A program made the translations under genes and the position numbers. Below the pieces are notes generated by a model. It saw only the letters and a list, made by a program, of their open reading frames with translations, had not been told where the DNA came from and searched no databases. This document shows, in pieces, positions 62,429-64,000 of a DNA stretch of 64,000 nt. This stretch comes from Marisimplicoccus sp038147335 (lineage in GTDB: Bacteria > Bacteroidota > Bacteroidia > Flavobacteriales > Flavobacteriaceae): positions 62,001 to 126,000 of the forward strand of contig JAYQTK010000002.1 of the NCBI GenBank assembly GCA_038147335.1. The letters run 5' to 3'. Numbering within the stretch: position 1 is the first letter of the stretch; the number at the start of each line of letters is the position of its first letter.

Positions 62429-63375
62429 AAAAAACAAAAATAATTTTTTTTGGAACTCCAGATTTTGCAGTAAAATCATTAAAAGTAATTAATGACAACT
62501 TTGATGTTTTATGTGTTGTTACGTCACCAGATAAAAAATCAGGAAGAGGGTTAAAAATTAATGAAAGTGAAGTTAAAAGGTTTTCATCTAATAATAATAT
62601 CCCAGTTAAACAACCTGAGAACCTCACAAATGACGATTTTTTAGATGAAATTTCATCTTTAGGTGCTGAATTATTTATTGTAGTTGCATTTAAAAAATTG
62701 CCAAAAGAAGTATTTTCGATACCAGCACTTGGCACAATCAATCTTCATGCGTCTCTTCTTCCTGACTATAGAGGAGCTGCACCAATTAATTGGGTTTTAA
62801 TAAATAATGAGAGAATTACAGGTGTTACAACATTTTTTATTAATGAAAAAATTGATCATGGAGATATTATACTAAAACAAGAAATTTTAATAAATGATGA
62901 TGATGATTTTAAAAGTCTATATAATAGACTGTCAGTTATTGGTTCAGAGGTTTTGTTAAAGACGATCAAGATTGTTGCTAGCGGTAAAGCTAAAATTCAA
63001 AAGCAAGATGAAAATAAAGATTTAAATAAGGCCCCTAAGTTAAATGCAAGAAATACAAGAATTAACTGGAATGATAATATTGATAAAATTTTAGGAATGA
63101 TTAGAGGTCTATCACCTAGACCTGGATCATGGACAACTTTAAAAAATGGAGATAAAGAGATTAGAATGAAGATTTTAAAAGCAAGTCTATTTAGTAGAAG
63201 TAATTTTAAAGAGTCATCTATTGGAAAAGTATTAGTTAATAATGATAAAATACATATTAATTCAAAAGATGGTATTATAAATTGTATCAAAATTCAGCTA
63301 GAGAACAAGAAAGAAATGTTGGTAAAAGATCTTCTTAATGGATATAAATTTGATGAAAATTCCCGTGTTTACTAG
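62425..63375 (+). CDS. fmt: Methionyl-tRNA formyltransferase
   Basis: 316 residues. Adds formyl to the initiator Met-tRNA. The folate-binding and catalytic motifs are present: FFGTPDFAVKSLKVI, SPDKKSGRGLKINESEVK, LGTINLHASLLPDYRGAAPINWVLIN (catalytic His, Asn and Asp region), and the C-terminal domain with RGLSPRPGSWTTLKN. It overlaps the AAA gene (ATGA-like arrangement). Confidence 0.95.
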   Translation: MKKTKIIFFGTPDFAVKSLKVINDNFDVLCVVTSPDKKSGRGLKINESEVKRFSSNNNIPVKQPENLTNDDFLDEISSLGAELFIVVAFKKLPKEVFSIPALGTINLHASLLPDYRGAAPINWVLINNERITGVTTFFINEKIDHGDIILKQEILINDDDDFKSLYNRLSVIGSEVLLKTIKIVASGKAKIQKQDENKDLNKAPKLNARNTRINWNDNIDKILGMIRGLSPRPGSWTTLKNGDKEIRMKILKASLFSRSNFKESSIGKVLVNNDKIHINSKDGIINCIKIQLENKKEMLVKDLLNGYKFDENSRVY

Positions 63376-63445
63376 TAAAATCAGGCATATTATCAACAAA
63401 AACAGCATATTTATTAACAAAAATTGAGTTTTAAGCCCTTATTTA

Positions 63446-63475
63446 TTGGGACTTACCTATAAACCTATATCTTTA
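63446..63475 (+). promoter_or_regulatory. Promoter of the HU gene
   Basis: TTG at 63446-63448, a 19-nt spacer and TATCTTTA (63468-63475), seven of eight bases of TAnnTTTG, lie about 24 nt before the HU ATG. Confidence 0.5.
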
Positions 63476-63498
63476 TTTAAACATTAAAATTAAGTGAT

Positions 63499-63771
63499 AT
63501 GAACAAATCAGAATTAATTGATGCTATGGCAGCTGACGCTGGTATTTCTAAAGCATCAGCGAAAAAAGCTCTAGAATCTTTTCTAGGGAGTGTAAGTTCA
63601 ACTTTACAAGGTGGTGGAAGAGTTTCACTAGTTGGTTTCGGATCTTGGTCAGTTTCTCAAAGAGCTGCAAGAGATGGTAGAAACCCACAAACTGGTGCAA
63701 CAATTAAAATTCCAGCTAAGAAAGTTGTTAAATTTAAAGCTGGAGCTGAACTATCAAGCTCAGTGAACTAA
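63499..63771 (+). CDS. HU-family DNA-binding protein
   Basis: 90 residues. Helical N-terminal half (MNKSELIDAMAADAGISKASAKKALESFL) and a DNA-binding beta arm (GFGSWSVSQRAARDGRNPQTGATIKIPAKKVVKFKAG). HU-like proteins bend and compact DNA. It has its own promoter and terminator, so it is a separate, probably highly expressed transcript. Confidence 0.96.
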   Translation: MNKSELIDAMAADAGISKASAKKALESFLGSVSSTLQGGGRVSLVGFGSWSVSQRAARDGRNPQTGATIKIPAKKVVKFKAGAELSSSVN

Positions 63772-63797
63772 GTTTTAAATTCATTTAAAAAATGTGT

Positions 63798-63829
63798 AAA
63801 AGAGCTTCATTTTGAAGCTCTTTTTTTTA
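63798..63829 (+). terminator. Rho-independent terminator of the HU gene
   Basis: AAAGAGCTTCA pairs with TGAAGCTCTTT around a TT/TTTT loop, followed by a run of T to 63829, a classical intrinsic terminator. Confidence 0.9.
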
Positions 63830-63831
63830 TT

Positions 63832-64000
63832 ATGAAAGGCAAAATTTTAATTTCATCACCAAGTTTACTAAGTGATATGATATTTTATAAATCTATTATA
63901 TTGATAGTAGATGAAACTGATGAGGGTCATACTGGTTTCATTTTAAATAGACCAGGAGGTCTCTTTCTAATAAAAAATAAAAACAATTCCTTTGGAAAGA
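63832..64000 (+). CDS. YqgE/AlgH family protein, 3' end beyond window
   Basis: Partial; 56 residues visible. MKGKILISSPSLLSDMIFYKS and IILIVDETDEGHTGFILNRPGG match the start of the YqgE/AlgH family (UPF0301), known as a regulator of exopolysaccharide genes in some bacteria. The ATG follows the HU terminator by two bases. Confidence 0.85.
   Translation, partial: MKGKILISSPSLLSDMIFYKSIILIVDETDEGHTGFILNRPGGLFLIKNKNNSFGK

Overview
The window reads as a very AT-rich, gene-dense chromosome segment of a flavobacterium (Bacteroidota), most likely a small-genome marine lineage. Supporting signs are the phylum-type promoter element TAnnTTTG (often with TTG about 19 nt upstream) ahead of many genes, the near absence of Shine-Dalgarno sequences, a tmRNA tag GENNYALAA, a fused SecDF, a fused cytochrome c assembly protein CcsBA, a bacillithiol deacetylase (BshB1), and families typical of Bacteroidota such as DUF4290, DUF3050 and DUF1599. 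This is inference from gene content; no 16S rRNA gene is present.

Layout. 1-5.4 kb: LptF/LptG permease (cut by the window edge), split transketolase, outer-membrane barrel, FKBP lipoprotein with calcium-type repeats, phosphoribosyltransferase and shikimate kinase. 5.5-7.9 kb: tRNA-Lys and tRNA-Leu, an unrecognised protein with a possible ADP-ribosyltransferase-like start and a 12-copy 24-bp repeat tail, then carotenoid genes crtB-crtZ. 7.9-12.2 kb: an operon guaB / lipoprotein / SurA-like isomerase and a frameshifted LysE exporter. 12.3-15 kb: DUF3050, exported M28 peptidase, small basic protein, about 590 bp without an intact gene, tRNA-His. 15.1-19.7 kb: a thiol-redox operon (exported glutathione peroxidase, PLP sulfur enzyme, BshB1), a short triosephosphate isomerase, DUF1599 and folP. 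19.6-25.5 kb: ABC exporter, truA, rho, rpsT, tRNA-Glu, proS. 25.6-31.5 kb: lipoprotein, FadL-like porin, then folE-cysS-yidD-lgt. 31.5-42.4 kb: secDF, mdh, gyrB, asnB, amidohydrolase, ftsE (with an apparent homopolymer frameshift) and kdsA. 42.4-44.6 kb: tmRNA, then two decayed tandem paralogues and a strong terminator. 44.6-54.1 kb: MscS channel, a large BNR-repeat exported protein, and the operon ccsBA / arginine-deiminase-like / CtlX-like. 54.2-59.6 kb: a tightly overlapping eight-gene operon (kdsC-like, maf, SRPBCC, SDR, DUF2256, DASH cryptochrome, PhrB-like photolyase, DUF2805). 59.6-64 kb: murA, DUF4290, DUF493, an AAA ATPase, fmt, HU and the start of a YqgE/AlgH gene.

Most of the window is housekeeping: envelope building (lptF/G, kdsA, kdsC, murA, lgt, yidD, secDF), translation (three aminoacylation or modification genes, four tRNAs, tmRNA), central metabolism and folate. 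The most interesting part is the light-linked operon at 55.2-59.6 kb. Its SDR lacks the catalytic tyrosine and its PhrB-type photolyase lacks the C-terminal loop that carries iron-sulfur cysteines in the reference family. Together with two tiny DUF proteins and an SRPBCC protein this looks like a conserved but functionally unexplained light-response module. Secondary points of interest are the repeat-tailed protein at 5.8-6.6 kb, the tandem pseudogenes at 43-44.5 kb, tRNA-His with two U-U mismatches, and several promoters placed so close to start codons that leaderless mRNAs are likely.
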